This document shows positions 1 through 8,247 of a DNA stretch of 64,000 nt, one piece after another. How positions within the stretch are numbered: position 1 is the stretch's first letter; each line of letters starts with the position of its first letter. The position numbers were made by a program, and so were the translations under genes. This DNA comes from Alcaligenaceae bacterium (GTDB lineage: Bacteria; Pseudomonadota; Gammaproteobacteria; Burkholderiales; Burkholderiaceae_B). The notes beneath the pieces were generated by a model, which ran no database searches, was not told where the DNA came from, and was given only the letters and a program-made list of their open reading frames with translations. The stretch spans positions 62,001 through 126,000 of the forward strand of contig CANCMG010000001.1 of assembly GCA_947378965.1 (NCBI GenBank), in the 5' to 3' direction.

Positions 1-360
1 AGCACGCTGCCAGCCATTAGTGGCGGTCGCATTAAGGCCTACGCCGTGGCCGGCACGCAACGACTGCCAGGGTTACCAGACTTACCCGCACTCACTGAGG
101 TTGGCGTCAAAGGCTTTGATATCAGCATCTGGTTTGGTCTGTATGCCCCTAAAGGAACACCAAAGCCAATTATTGACAAGCTCTCAGCTGCGTTAGCCGC
201 AGCCGTCGTCGACCCCGACGTGAAAGCAAAACTCGAGAGCATCAGCACAACGGCCGTATCACCCGACCTAGCGGTACCCGCGAAGCTACGCGCTCATTTA
301 AAAAATGAAATCGAGACGCTCGGACCGCTGCTGATTAAATCTGGAATTACACCGAACTGA
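1..360 (+). CDS. Bug/TctC-family solute receptor, C-terminal part (5' end outside window)
   Basis: The open frame runs from the first base to a TGA at 358-360, so only the last 119 codons are present and the start lies outside. The text matches the C-terminal lobe of Bug receptors: a 'GRIKAYAVAG' segment followed by 'FGLYAPKGTPKPIIDKL' and the closing 'KSGITPN'. These periplasmic proteins bind small carboxylates for tripartite tricarboxylate transporters, but many are orphans. It converges on the ABC receptor gene at 418-1716. Family is clear; ligand is unknown. Confidence 0.88.
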   Translation, partial: STLPAISGGRIKAYAVAGTQRLPGLPDLPALTEVGVKGFDISIWFGLYAPKGTPKPIIDKLSAALAAAVVDPDVKAKLESISTTAVSPDLAVPAKLRAHLKNEIETLGPLLIKSGITPN

Positions 361-371
361 ACATAAGACAT

Positions 372-403
372 CGCAAGGCGCCTCGTTTCAAAGTCGCCCT
401 GCG
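372..403. terminator. Hairpin between convergent genes, possible bidirectional terminator
   Basis: CGCAAGGCG (372-380) and CGCCCTGCG (395-403) form a 9-bp stem with one mismatched position, which is a G-U wobble on the minus-strand transcript, around a 14-nt loop. It lies between the convergent ends at 360 and 418. There is no clear U-tract on either side, so termination is inferred from position and stem only. Confidence 0.35.
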
Positions 404-417
404 CTGATGCAGCTAGC

Positions 418-1716
418 TCACAGTGGCATCTTGTTTAACTCAGTGCGCACGGGCAATTGCTTAAGCAAATCTTCTTTTGAAATTCGCTGCTTCACCTCAT
501 AACGTCCATTTTCGACACGACTAATGTAGTGATCGAGTATGCCAGCGTGATCCTCTTTACGGATAATCTTATCGCCTTGAGGATGCCCAATTGAGTTTTT
601 CAAACTCATGCCCTCTAAGGCCTGAATCACGCCTTCAACATCTTTTCGTGATTGATAGCCAGAAGCCTCAATTGCTGCCTTTAACGCAAACAAATCCTCC
701 CAAGATTGCCAAGCATGGCTCTTAGCCATGACGAGCTTTCCGTTTTTCTCACGAGCATAAATGTCATCGACATTCATTGCATTAATGAACTCTTGATGAA
801 ATGCATCGTCTTTATACTTTGCCACACGAGGGAAATTTTCTAACAGATAAACACCCTCAGCCGCGCCTTGTATCTCACCAGGATCAATTGCCTCCATAGT
901 GCCATTGACCGAATACATCTTTAGTTTTTTATCTAAGCCCATCGATTTAGCCTGAGTAAAAAAGGCAACCGAAAGCGACCCAAAGAAAATAGAGAACAGC
1001 ACCTCAGTGTCAGCAGGCACCTGCGCCAGATAAGGCACTAAATCTTTTGCGTCAAGCGGAACGGGTATACCTTTCAACCAAGTACCGCCTAAGCGCTCGA
1101 TCACGGCTTTTGCTTCGGCGTTATGGCTTTGGCCCCAGGCATAATCCGCATAGATCACGGTCCATTTTTTTCCTAAATTTTCAAGCGCCCACGGCACACC
1201 AGCTGCTGCCATCGAGTAGGTGTCGCTACCCGTTCTAAAGCTATAGCGCGTTCCTTTCGATCCCGTCGCCTCAGTGGCTTCGCCTTGCGAAAAATAGATG
1301 GTTTTAAGTTCTGTCGCAATCGGAATAGAAGCGAGCATCACGCCAGAATGAACAGACCCAACGACAAACTCAGCGTTACCACGTTGAATCAGATTACGCA
1401 GCTTTCTTGCTCCAGTCGCGGGGTTGGACTCAGTATCTTCAGTCAGCAGGGTCACCTTACGCTTCGCAATCCCACCCTCTGCATTGATCCGCTCAACGGC
1501 TTTTTTTGCACAGACATCGTGCCAATGCCCCCAAGAGGCAAAACCGCCCGTGATCTCGGCATGATGGCCAATCACAAGTGGGCCGCTCGTTTGAGCGTAA
1601 AGATCTTTCATGATGGTCATATTGGCCAAGCCCGCCGCCACTCCGCCTTTAAGCGCGAGGCTCAGCAAACTACGACGACCGGAATTAGGCGATTCTTTGT
1701 TTGCGAGATCATCCAT
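418..1716 (-). CDS. Branched-chain-amino-acid/amide-type ABC transporter substrate-binding protein, Tat signal
   Basis: A 432-residue type I periplasmic receptor of the LivJ/urea-amide class. The N-terminus has a twin-arginine motif (R14-R15 in GRRSLLSLAL) and a hydrophobic stretch, with likely cleavage near A41 in 'LYAQ', so export is probably by Tat. The mature part begins with the typical 'IGHHAEITGGFASWG' strand and contains 'ERINAEGGI'. It is the last gene of a minus-strand livH-M-G-F-receptor operon, 29 bp after livF. The neighbouring nitrilase and shared operators suggest a nitrile, amide or related ligand, but that is inference; the fold alone does not define the ligand. Confidence 0.88.
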   Translation of the reverse strand: MDDLANKESPNSGRRSLLSLALKGGVAAGLANMTIMKDLYAQTSGPLVIGHHAEITGGFASWGHWHDVCAKKAVERINAEGGIAKRKVTLLTEDTESNPATGARKLRNLIQRGNAEFVVGSVHSGVMLASIPIATELKTIYFSQGEATEATGSKGTRYSFRTGSDTYSMAAAGVPWALENLGKKWTVIYADYAWGQSHNAEAKAVIERLGGTWLKGIPVPLDAKDLVPYLAQVPADTEVLFSIFFGSLSVAFFTQAKSMGLDKKLKMYSVNGTMEAIDPGEIQGAAEGVYLLENFPRVAKYKDDAFHQEFINAMNVDDIYAREKNGKLVMAKSHAWQSWEDLFALKAAIEASGYQSRKDVEGVIQALEGMSLKNSIGHPQGDKIIRKEDHAGILDHYISRVENGRYEVKQRISKEDLLKQLPVRTELNKMPL

Positions 1717-1745
1717 GCTGTAGTGCTCCTGTCAGGGTTAAGAGG

Positions 1746-2459
1746 CTAAATTTTGATTTCTAGATGCTCAGAGAGGACTCGGGGGTCAGTCAAAATCGAT
1801 TGCGTACTGGCATTCATGACAATCTTGCCCTTATCCATGACTAGTATCCGCGTACACAAATCGAGGGCAGTTTTGACATTTTGCTCAACCAATAAGATTC
1901 CAATACCTTGCGCGTTAATCTTCTTGATTTCGGCTCGAATTTCAGAAACAAGCTTAGGCATAATCCCTTCAGTTGGCTCATCTAAAATAATCAGCTTGGG
2001 TTCCATTAACAAACAACGAGCAATCGATAACATCTGCTGCTCGCCGCCCGATAACGTGCCGCCTGGCTGCTCAAGCCTTTCTCTAAGCCGAGGAAATCTT
2101 TCAAATACGTACGCAACTAAGTCATCAGGTGCTTTGCTCTTGACGCCAAGAAATAAATTTTCTTTCACACTCAAGTTTGGAAAAATACCGCGGCCCTGCG
2201 GAACGTAACCGATTCCTAAGTGCGGAATTTTATGCGGAGCCAATGCTCTGAGCTCTTGGCCATCAAACGAAATCGATCCTTGCCCCGAGGCTAGTAATCC
2301 CATCACCGTTTTGAGCGTCGTCGTTTTACCAACGCCGTTGCGCCCAAGGATACCCACCGCTTCACCCTGCTCAACCTTAAATGAAAGATCCTGCAGAACA
2401 TTCACTCGCCCATAAGAGGCGTACACACTCTTTAATTCAAGTGCATGTTGCTTATTCAT
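1746..2459 (-). CDS. livF: ABC transporter ATP-binding protein, LivF type
   Basis: A 237-residue cytoplasmic ATPase that energises the adjacent LivHM-type permease. Walker A is GRNGVGKT (about residues 39-46), the signature is LSGGEQQM and Walker B is LIILDEPTEG, all intact. I chose the ATG at 2459 (MNKQHALELK), which overlaps the end of livG by 8 bp. The frame stays open to 2594, but that extension lies wholly inside livG and has no family resemblance. The length is normal for LivF. It is translationally coupled to livG. Confidence 0.92.
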   Translation of the reverse strand: MNKQHALELKSVYASYGRVNVLQDLSFKVEQGEAVGILGRNGVGKTTTLKTVMGLLASGQGSISFDGQELRALAPHKIPHLGIGYVPQGRGIFPNLSVKENLFLGVKSKAPDDLVAYVFERFPRLRERLEQPGGTLSGGEQQMLSIARCLLMEPKLIILDEPTEGIMPKLVSEIRAEIKKINAQGIGILLVEQNVKTALDLCTRILVMDKGKIVMNASTQSILTDPRVLSEHLEIKI

Positions 2460-3210
2460 CGGCACGCACCTCGTCGACTCCAAAGTACACGTCTTTGACG
2501 CTTTGATTGTCAGCAATTTCGCGCGGAGTCCCGCCAGCAAGTTTTGTACCAAACGCGAGTACAGTAATTTCATCTGCAAGCTTAAAGACGACATCCATGT
2601 CGTGCTCGATGATTACCACGTGCGTCTGTTTAGCAAGATTCGCAATCTTCGTCACGACTTTTTCTGTCTCTTGTGGGCTCATGCCGCACACAGGTTCATC
2701 GAAAAGGATCATACGAGGGCGCGTAATAATTGCCATTCCGATCTCAAGCAACGCGACATCACCGTAAGACAGCGTGCCGGCTTCTCTGTCGCGAAAGCGT
2801 TCAAGCTCAAGTTGCTCAATCACGCTCTCTACCTCTTCTCGCTCGAGACGATAATTTGCAACTTTCTTGAACGGGTTCAAATGCTCACGATGTGCAGACA
2901 GCGTAATCCAGAGATTTTCAAAAACTGACATACTGTTAAACACACTTTTCACTTGCAAGGTGCGCTTAATTCCAAGTCTTGAAATTTCGTGTATCGGTAA
3001 GTTTGTGATTTCACGATCTTCAAAAAAAATCCTACCTGAATCGGGTCTGATAAAGCCCGAAATCAAATTGAATAGGGTCGTCTTACCCGCACCGTTGGGC
3101 CCAATAATTGCATTGATCTTTCCGGACATCAACGACACACTTAAGTCATGGACGGCCTTGACGCCACCAAACGCCTTAGACAACTTGTCAATTTTCAAAA
3201 AGGGAATCAT
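2452..3210 (-). CDS. livG: ABC transporter ATP-binding protein, LivG type
   Basis: A 252-residue ATPase, the partner of LivF. Walker A is GPNGAGKTT (about residues 37-45), the signature region reads LSYGDVALLEIG and Walker B is MILFDEPVCGM. The signature departs from the more usual LSYGQQRRLEI after the glycine, which suggests an amide/urea-like branch of the family, though this is a weak inference. The start overlaps livM by 4 bp (ATGA) and the end overlaps livF by 8 bp, as in a tightly coupled operon. Confidence 0.92.
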   Translation of the reverse strand: MIPFLKIDKLSKAFGGVKAVHDLSVSLMSGKINAIIGPNGAGKTTLFNLISGFIRPDSGRIFFEDREITNLPIHEISRLGIKRTLQVKSVFNSMSVFENLWITLSAHREHLNPFKKVANYRLEREEVESVIEQLELERFRDREAGTLSYGDVALLEIGMAIITRPRMILFDEPVCGMSPQETEKVVTKIANLAKQTHVVIIEHDMDVVFKLADEITVLAFGTKLAGGTPREIADNQSVKDVYFGVDEVRADE

Positions 3211-4160
3211 GCGCCCCTCTTCTGAACATATTTCTTCCAGAGTCCCACAATTCCTTCAGGAGCAAAAATAACAATACAAATCGCAAAGGCACCCACAATC
3301 AATGCGTAGTGCTGCCAATGGCTCGAAACAATCTCTCTGATCAGGATAAAAATTCCAGTCCCAATTGCGGGGCCAAGTAGTGTGCCAATACCGCCCACGA
3401 TCGCCCAAACGACGCCTTCACCTGAGACGTGATAGAACATATAAGAGGCAGAGGCATAGCGTCCAAACAGCGCAAACAGGGTCCCGGACACACCCGCCAA
3501 GAAACCCGCAATCACAAAGGCCGCAAGACGCAGACGATAAACGTGAATGCCAATCAGTGATGCCCTCACATCATTATCGCGAATAGCGATTAACGAGCGA
3601 CCAAAAGCGCTTGCCATCACAATTCGGATGAGCCAAAAGCATAGGGCAACAACAATCAGCATAAAAAAATACTGTGTTGTTGCATCGGTCAGGCTGAGCT
3701 TATAACCCGCCCCAAGCGCGATATCAGGCAGCGAAAAATTAATACCGTCGTCTCCACCTGTCAGCGTCTTAAAGGTTAGCGCCAAGAAGTACATGATCAA
3801 AGAAAATACGACCGTAATGATCGCAAAATAATGCCAGGTTAAACGTACTGCCAAAATTCCGGTTAAAAAAGCAATCACGGTGGCACTCAACGGGCCCAAG
3901 AAAAATGCGGGCCAAAAAGAGAGATGCAACTCCGTGATTCCTAGCGCGACGCCATACATGCCAAAGCCAAAGTACAACGCCTGACCAAACGAGAGTAAGC
4001 CCACATAGCCGAATAAAAAATTAATACTTGCTGCAAAGCATGACCAGATGACTATCTCGGTCAGAATGCTCAGCCAAAAAGGATCCCCAAGCCAGGTAAT
4101 TAACCAAGGCGCTAACCCCAGCGCGACAAACAGGCCTGCGTAGCCTAAACCGATCCTCAT
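3207..4160 (-). CDS. livM: Branched-chain-type ABC transporter permease, LivM type
   Basis: A 317-residue inner-membrane permease with about nine hydrophobic segments. The conserved region 'LLSFGQALYFGFGMYG' and the cytoplasmic loop 'GRSLIAIRDNDVRASLIGI', which contacts the ATPases, identify the LivM family. It overlaps livH and livG by 4 bp on each side. With LivH it forms the membrane channel of the importer. No defect is seen. Confidence 0.93.
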   Translation of the reverse strand: MRIGLGYAGLFVALGLAPWLITWLGDPFWLSILTEIVIWSCFAASINFLFGYVGLLSFGQALYFGFGMYGVALGITELHLSFWPAFFLGPLSATVIAFLTGILAVRLTWHYFAIITVVFSLIMYFLALTFKTLTGGDDGINFSLPDIALGAGYKLSLTDATTQYFFMLIVVALCFWLIRIVMASAFGRSLIAIRDNDVRASLIGIHVYRLRLAAFVIAGFLAGVSGTLFALFGRYASASYMFYHVSGEGVVWAIVGGIGTLLGPAIGTGIFILIREIVSSHWQHYALIVGAFAICIVIFAPEGIVGLWKKYVQKRGA

Positions 4161-5017
4161 TTCGTCAGCCCCTTAAACAAACCCTGTGGGCGAACCAAAA
4201 GGACTGCACTCATCAAAACGAGCGAAAATATTCGGGCAATCGTTGGTGTGGCAAAGCCCGAGATCACGCCCTCTAAGAACGAAAGCAACACCGCAGCAGC
4301 TACAGTGCCCGGCAGATTACCCAAGCCGCCGATAATCACCGCCATAAAACAGAAGGGCAAAATATCGACTCCTGTACGAAAATCGACCGTTGTGATTGGC
4401 GCTGCAATCACGCCTCCGAGTGCTGCCATCGCAAAGCCGATACCGAACGTAAATAAATACACCTGCTGAGTCGGTATCCCCATCGCGGTCGCCGTGTCGC
4501 GGTCATGCCGTACTGCCCTCATCCAAGTGCCGAGTTTCGTTTTTTTAAGAAATATGAAAAATGCAAGAATCGCGATGATTGCAGCCACCGCGGCAAAGAT
4601 TCGATACCACTCGTATTCAATACCAAACAAACCAAAGGTGCCTTGAATCGGCGACATAATACGTTTTGGTGCTGCACCAAAAGTCATCCTTACAACTTCT
4701 TGAATAATCATAGATAGGCCAAACGTGGCCACAATGGAGAGTGCGGCATTGTTTTTGATTCGCTGAATGATCGAATACTGAACCAGCACGCCCAGCGCAA
4801 AACCAATTAACGGCGCGATGATCAGCGCAGGCCAAAAGAGCCCAAGCGAGGTGAGTGTCGTGTAGGTGAGTACCGTGCCCACCATAAAAAAATCACCATG
4901 GGACAAGTTAATAATGTCCAATAGTCCAAAAATAATAGACAGCCCTAAGGCGATGAGCGCAACGATCAGCCCAAATACGATGCCGTTAATAGCCAGCGCT
5001 ACTATCGTTTGATTCAT
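4157..5017 (-). CDS. livH: Branched-chain-type ABC transporter permease, LivH type
   Basis: A 286-residue permease with about eight membrane segments. It has the family hallmarks 'INLSHGDFFMVG' near the N-terminus and the ATPase-contacting loop 'GTWMRAVRHDRDTATAMGIP'. It is the first gene of the liv operon. A perfect inverted repeat at 5088-5113 lies about 70 bp upstream of its ATG, between it and the lysR gene, so the operon probably has its own regulated promoter. Confidence 0.93.
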   Translation of the reverse strand: MNQTIVALAINGIVFGLIVALIALGLSIIFGLLDIINLSHGDFFMVGTVLTYTTLTSLGLFWPALIIAPLIGFALGVLVQYSIIQRIKNNAALSIVATFGLSMIIQEVVRMTFGAAPKRIMSPIQGTFGLFGIEYEWYRIFAAVAAIIAILAFFIFLKKTKLGTWMRAVRHDRDTATAMGIPTQQVYLFTFGIGFAMAALGGVIAAPITTVDFRTGVDILPFCFMAVIIGGLGNLPGTVAAAVLLSFLEGVISGFATPTIARIFSLVLMSAVLLVRPQGLFKGLTK

Positions 5018-5054
5018 GTGATTTTTTCTGTGAGTGCCTGAAATAGTGACCCTC

Positions 5055-5060
5055 AGTCTA
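5055..5060 (-). promoter_or_regulatory. Possible -10 hexamer of the liv operon
   Basis: On the minus strand the hexamer TAGACT (4 of 6 matches to TATAAT) begins about 40 bp from the centre of the inverted repeat at 5088-5113. The same geometry is seen at the nitrilase promoter. No good -35 is present, as expected for an activator-dependent promoter. The call depends on the paired geometry rather than on the hexamer alone. Confidence 0.35.
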
Positions 5061-5087
5061 ATCGACTACTCTGAAAATGCAAGGCTG

Positions 5088-5113
5088 TTTTTTGCAAGCA
5101 TGGTTGCAAAAAA
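5088..5113. promoter_or_regulatory. Perfect inverted repeat, candidate LysR operator of the liv operon
   Basis: TTTTTTGCAA (5088-5097), spacer GCATGG, TTGCAAAAAA (5104-5113): two perfect 10-bp arms. The core TTTGCAA-N6-TTGCAAA is the same as at 6056-6081. It lies between the end of lysR and livH, upstream of the importer operon. It does not have the classical T-N11-A spacing centred on the dyad, but a long A/T-flanked dyad suits a LysR-family site. Confidence 0.65.
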
Positions 5114-5127
5114 TCGACCTAACGAGG

Positions 5128-6039
5128 CTATTGATTCAAAAATACATCATCAGATTCAAAAATAGACTTGATGAACCGATGAACCTGAGAGACCCGCTCG
5201 ACCGCCAAGAGGTCACTTTGAGCGCTAATGAAGATCTCGCGCTTCACGCGCACGCTATCTGTCAACACAGGCGTCAATTCAGAGCCCTTGGGAATCGCAA
5301 ACTTAGGGAATAGACCCAAGCCCACCCCCGAGGAAGCAAACGCGATCTGGGCCACCATGCTGCTAGAGGTGACCTGAGATTGCGGACCTTTAATCACCTC
5401 CTCTAGCCAGCGCACCGTGTCCATCTGAATCAGATCATCGATATACGTCACGAACCGGTGCTGCTGCAGATCGGCCACAGACTTGGGCTGCCCGAACTGA
5501 GCGAAATACTCAGCGGTGCCATACAGATAAAGCACAAATTCACCCACTTTTTCGCAAACGATACCTTTGCCAGACTGCTTAAAAAAACTCAAAAATAAGT
5601 CAGCTTCTCGGTATCCGACCTTGATGTAATTGGATGAAGTCACCAATTCAAGACGTATCCCAGGGTACTCGCTGAAAAATGGCTTAAATTTATTTGCCAG
5701 ATATAACGAACCAATGCCCTCCATCATCGCGACTCGAACGGTGCCAGCGATCTCTTTTTCTGGCTGAACAATATCGGCCAAGCCCTGTATGCCAAGCTCA
5801 ACACGCTCGAGTTGTTCAACAATTTCATCAGCAAATTTCGTGTGAATCATGCCGCCTCGGGTGCGCTGAAAGAGCTTATGGCCAAGACACACCTCAAGCT
5901 GTGCAATCCGTCGACTTACCGTCGAGTCGTCTAGCTTCAACTTCTTGGCGGCATTGGTAATATTTCCTGAACGGTAGACGTTCAGGAAAATTTTTAGGTC
6001 CTCCCAATTCAACTGCCTATGTTTCGAATGCGCGGTCAT
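5128..6039 (-). CDS. LysR-family transcriptional regulator
   Basis: A LysR-type regulator of about 303 residues. The N-terminal winged helix-turn-helix is clear ('LNWEDLKIFLNVYRSGNITNAAKKL' to 'STVSRRIAQLE'), followed by the periplasmic-binding-like effector domain. I prefer the ATG at 6039 (MTAHSKHRQL). The longer frame to 6102 would place the perfect dyad at 6056-6081 inside the coding region. It is divergent from the nitrilase and upstream of the liv operon, so it probably controls both and possibly itself. The inducer is unknown. Confidence 0.88.
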   Translation of the reverse strand: MTAHSKHRQLNWEDLKIFLNVYRSGNITNAAKKLKLDDSTVSRRIAQLEVCLGHKLFQRTRGGMIHTKFADEIVEQLERVELGIQGLADIVQPEKEIAGTVRVAMMEGIGSLYLANKFKPFFSEYPGIRLELVTSSNYIKVGYREADLFLSFFKQSGKGIVCEKVGEFVLYLYGTAEYFAQFGQPKSVADLQQHRFVTYIDDLIQMDTVRWLEEVIKGPQSQVTSSSMVAQIAFASSGVGLGLFPKFAIPKGSELTPVLTDSVRVKREIFISAQSDLLAVERVSQVHRFIKSIFESDDVFLNQ

Positions 6040-6055
6040 TAGCGGTCGGCTTTGT

Positions 6056-6081
6056 AAATTTGCAATACAGGTTGCAAATTT
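6056..6081. promoter_or_regulatory. Perfect inverted repeat, candidate LysR operator between lysR and nitrilase
   Basis: AAATTTGCAA (6056-6065), spacer TACAGG, TTGCAAATTT (6072-6081): two perfect 10-bp arms. It shares the core and the 6-bp spacer length with 5088-5113, and both spacers end in GG. It lies in the divergent lysR/nitrilase promoter region, centred about 53 bp before the start expected from the -10 at 6110. That is a usual position for LysR activation with autoregulation. Confidence 0.68.
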
Positions 6082-6109
6082 ACTCTGATTCATTGCAGCC
6101 ATTCAAGCT

Positions 6110-6115
6110 TAGAAT
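6110..6115 (+). promoter_or_regulatory. Possible -10 hexamer of the nitrilase gene
   Basis: TAGAAT (5 of 6 matches to TATAAT) begins about 42 bp after the centre of the operator at 6056-6081. There is no recognisable -35. Transcription would start near 6122, leaving a short leader before the ATG at 6140. This argues against the TTG at 6116 as the start codon. Confidence 0.45.
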
Positions 6116-6139
6116 TTGACAAACGAAAAAGGGATCAAG

Positions 6140-7135
6140 ATGCAGAACACAGTGACTAAAGTTGCAGTTGCACACGTCGCACCGGTTTTTTTGGACAAAA
6201 CAGGTACTGTCTCGAAGGCCTTGGGGCTTATCCAAGAAGCTGCCCAAAATGGTGCACAACTCATTGTATTCCCTGAATCCTTTATTCCGGGATTCCCTAT
6301 TTGGGCAGCGCTTTGGTCGCCCATGCAAAATCACGATTTATTTCAACGCTTCGTCGAAAACAGCTTGTTATGCGATGGGCCCGAAGTCGCAGCCATTGCT
6401 GCGCAAGCAAAAAAATTTAATATCTTCGTATCCTTTGGCTTGAGCGAAGCGAGTCACGCCAGCGTGGGGTGTATCTGGAATTCAAATATTTTGATTTCTG
6501 ATCAAGGTGAAACTCTCATTCACCATCGCAAACTTGTACCGACTTTTTTTGAAAAACTCATCTGGGCACCCGGAGATGGTGCCGGCCTCAAGGTGGCGCG
6601 TACCCGCATCGGAAACATTGGGGGTTTGATCTGCGGAGAAAACACCAATCCGCTGGCTCGGTACGCACTGATGACTCAAAAAGAGCAAATTCATATCTCA
6701 AGTTGGCCACCTATTTGGCCCACGCGCAACCCAACCGACGGTGGCAATTACAACAATTTGCAAGCCAATCGTATCCGCGCCTCGGCGCACTCGTTTGAGT
6801 CGAAATCGTTCGGAGTTGTCTGCGCCGGTTTCATGGACAAACCCATGTTTGAGTTTTTAGTGAAAAGAGATCCTGGCGTTGCAAATGTGCTTGAGAATAC
6901 ACCGGGAGCAGAATCATTCTTTGTCAATCCAACTGGCACACAGTTTGGCGATACTTTACAAACTGAAGAAGGCTTAATCTATGCTGAGCTTGATCTCAGT
7001 CAGTGCATTGAACCTAAACAATTTCATGATGTCGTTGGTTACTACAATCGCTTTGACGTCTTCGATTTGAAAGTCAATCGTAAGCGGATTGAACCGATTA
7101 CTTGGGTAAACCTTGCCGACGATTCATCAAGCTAA
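6140..7135 (+). CDS. Nitrilase (carbon-nitrogen hydrolase superfamily)
   Basis: A cytoplasmic enzyme of 331 residues that hydrolyses a nitrile to carboxylate and ammonia, if it is a true nitrilase. The catalytic triad is visible: Glu46 in FPESFIPGFP, Lys131 in HHRKLVPTFFEK and Cys165 in GLICGENTNP. The tryptophan-rich segment after the cysteine ('ISSWPPIWPTRN') is typical of the nitrilase branch rather than of amidases. The ATG at 6140 is preferred because GGGA lies 5 bp upstream; the TTG at 6116 overlaps the promoter. The gene is divergent from lysR and converges on the reductase at 7132 with a 4-bp overlap. A cyanide-hydrating relative cannot be excluded. Confidence 0.88.
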   Translation: MQNTVTKVAVAHVAPVFLDKTGTVSKALGLIQEAAQNGAQLIVFPESFIPGFPIWAALWSPMQNHDLFQRFVENSLLCDGPEVAAIAAQAKKFNIFVSFGLSEASHASVGCIWNSNILISDQGETLIHHRKLVPTFFEKLIWAPGDGAGLKVARTRIGNIGGLICGENTNPLARYALMTQKEQIHISSWPPIWPTRNPTDGGNYNNLQANRIRASAHSFESKSFGVVCAGFMDKPMFEFLVKRDPGVANVLENTPGAESFFVNPTGTQFGDTLQTEEGLIYAELDLSQCIEPKQFHDVVGYYNRFDVFDLKVNRKRIEPITWVNLADDSSS

Positions 7136-8124
7136 AACTGCACCACCGCACGCCCGCGTACACCCGACTGAATCAGCTTATCGCAGTGCGCTTTTAAATC
7201 ATCAAAGGCGATGGTGTAAGCAATCTTATGAATGTGCCGCGGCCGCAGGTCGCCACCTTTTTGCATGCGCGCCCACACTGCACCGCGGGTAGGAACCGGA
7301 TGATTACCATTGATACCCACCAGCGAGACTGCACGCAAAATAAATGGGTAAATCGCCGTACTAAACGTTTCGCCTGCCGCATTACCGAAAGCGCACACGA
7401 CACCACGCTGCTTGGTGGACCGCAAGGCCGCATCCAGCGGCTGACCGCCTACCGCGTCAATCACACCAGCCCATCTCTGCTCTTCTAAAAATTTATCGCC
7501 ACCCGCAATCTCATCACGGCCAATGACTTCTGTTGCTCCGATGCTTTTTAGATACTCAGACTCAGACTCTTTTTTACCCGTGCTCGCCACAACTTGATAC
7601 CCTAAGCCTGCCAACATATCAATCGCAAACGAAGAGCTACCACCCGTACCGCCAGTGACCAAAATCGGACCGTGCTCTGGCTTAACGCCGCGCAACAACA
7701 ACTCATCGACCGCCAACGCTGACGTATAGGCTGCCAAGCCCATCGCCACAGATTCAAAAGGATCGGTGTCTTCAGGAACATGTGCAGCCCAATCACCAGG
7801 TACCCGCACATACTCGCTATAAGCACCATCGCGCCGCATACCGAACTCGCGTCCACCTTGCACGGTGACGACATCGCCAAGTTTGAAATGTGGGTTGCTC
7901 GATTCGACCACTAAGCCAGCGACTTCTACACCAGGCACCGCTGGCAGATTCGAAAGCACCTTACCGATACCAGTGACTGCTCGCGCATCTTTATAGTTCA
8001 CTGCAGCGTACTGGGATTGAATCACAATGTCGCCCAGCGCAAGATCAGCAATTGACTGTTCAATCATACGACTGACGCGCTGTCCGCCTTCTTCATATAA
8101 CTTGATCGACTTGAATTTCATCAT
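7132..8124 (-). CDS. Acrylyl-CoA reductase-like / YhdH-type quinone oxidoreductase
   Basis: A 330-residue medium-chain dehydrogenase/reductase of the AcuI/YhdH group, which reduces acrylyl-CoA or related enoyl-CoA with NADPH. The 'YAAVNYKDARAVTG' and 'PGVEVAGLVVESS' regions fit this group, and the nucleotide-binding loop is VTGGTGGSSSFAIDML. No structural-zinc cysteine cluster is seen, as is usual here. It is the last gene of the minus-strand run that begins with the molybdenum hydroxylase, 123 bp after the CoA transferase. The true substrate is not defined by the sequence. Confidence 0.82.
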   Translation of the reverse strand: MMKFKSIKLYEEGGQRVSRMIEQSIADLALGDIVIQSQYAAVNYKDARAVTGIGKVLSNLPAVPGVEVAGLVVESSNPHFKLGDVVTVQGGREFGMRRDGAYSEYVRVPGDWAAHVPEDTDPFESVAMGLAAYTSALAVDELLLRGVKPEHGPILVTGGTGGSSSFAIDMLAGLGYQVVASTGKKESESEYLKSIGATEVIGRDEIAGGDKFLEEQRWAGVIDAVGGQPLDAALRSTKQRGVVCAFGNAAGETFSTAIYPFILRAVSLVGINGNHPVPTRGAVWARMQKGGDLRPRHIHKIAYTIAFDDLKAHCDKLIQSGVRGRAVVQF

Positions 8125-8247
8125 TTTCTCGGTGACCTTTCATCACTCACGCATAGCGAGCAGTCAAATTTAACAATGTGTATCGGTCTGCGCAACGCTC
8201 AGCACCACCAACTGTCTCGTCCTTTCGTGCGGCAAGCACATCACAAC

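Noticed and set aside
1285-1749. 154-codon plus-strand open frame
   Set aside because: It lies antisense to the Tat-exported receptor gene, and its translation has no domain features.
2460-2594. N-terminal extension of the first livF
   Set aside because: The extra 45 residues lie inside livG in another frame and do not resemble LivF; the ATG at 2459 gives the normal length.
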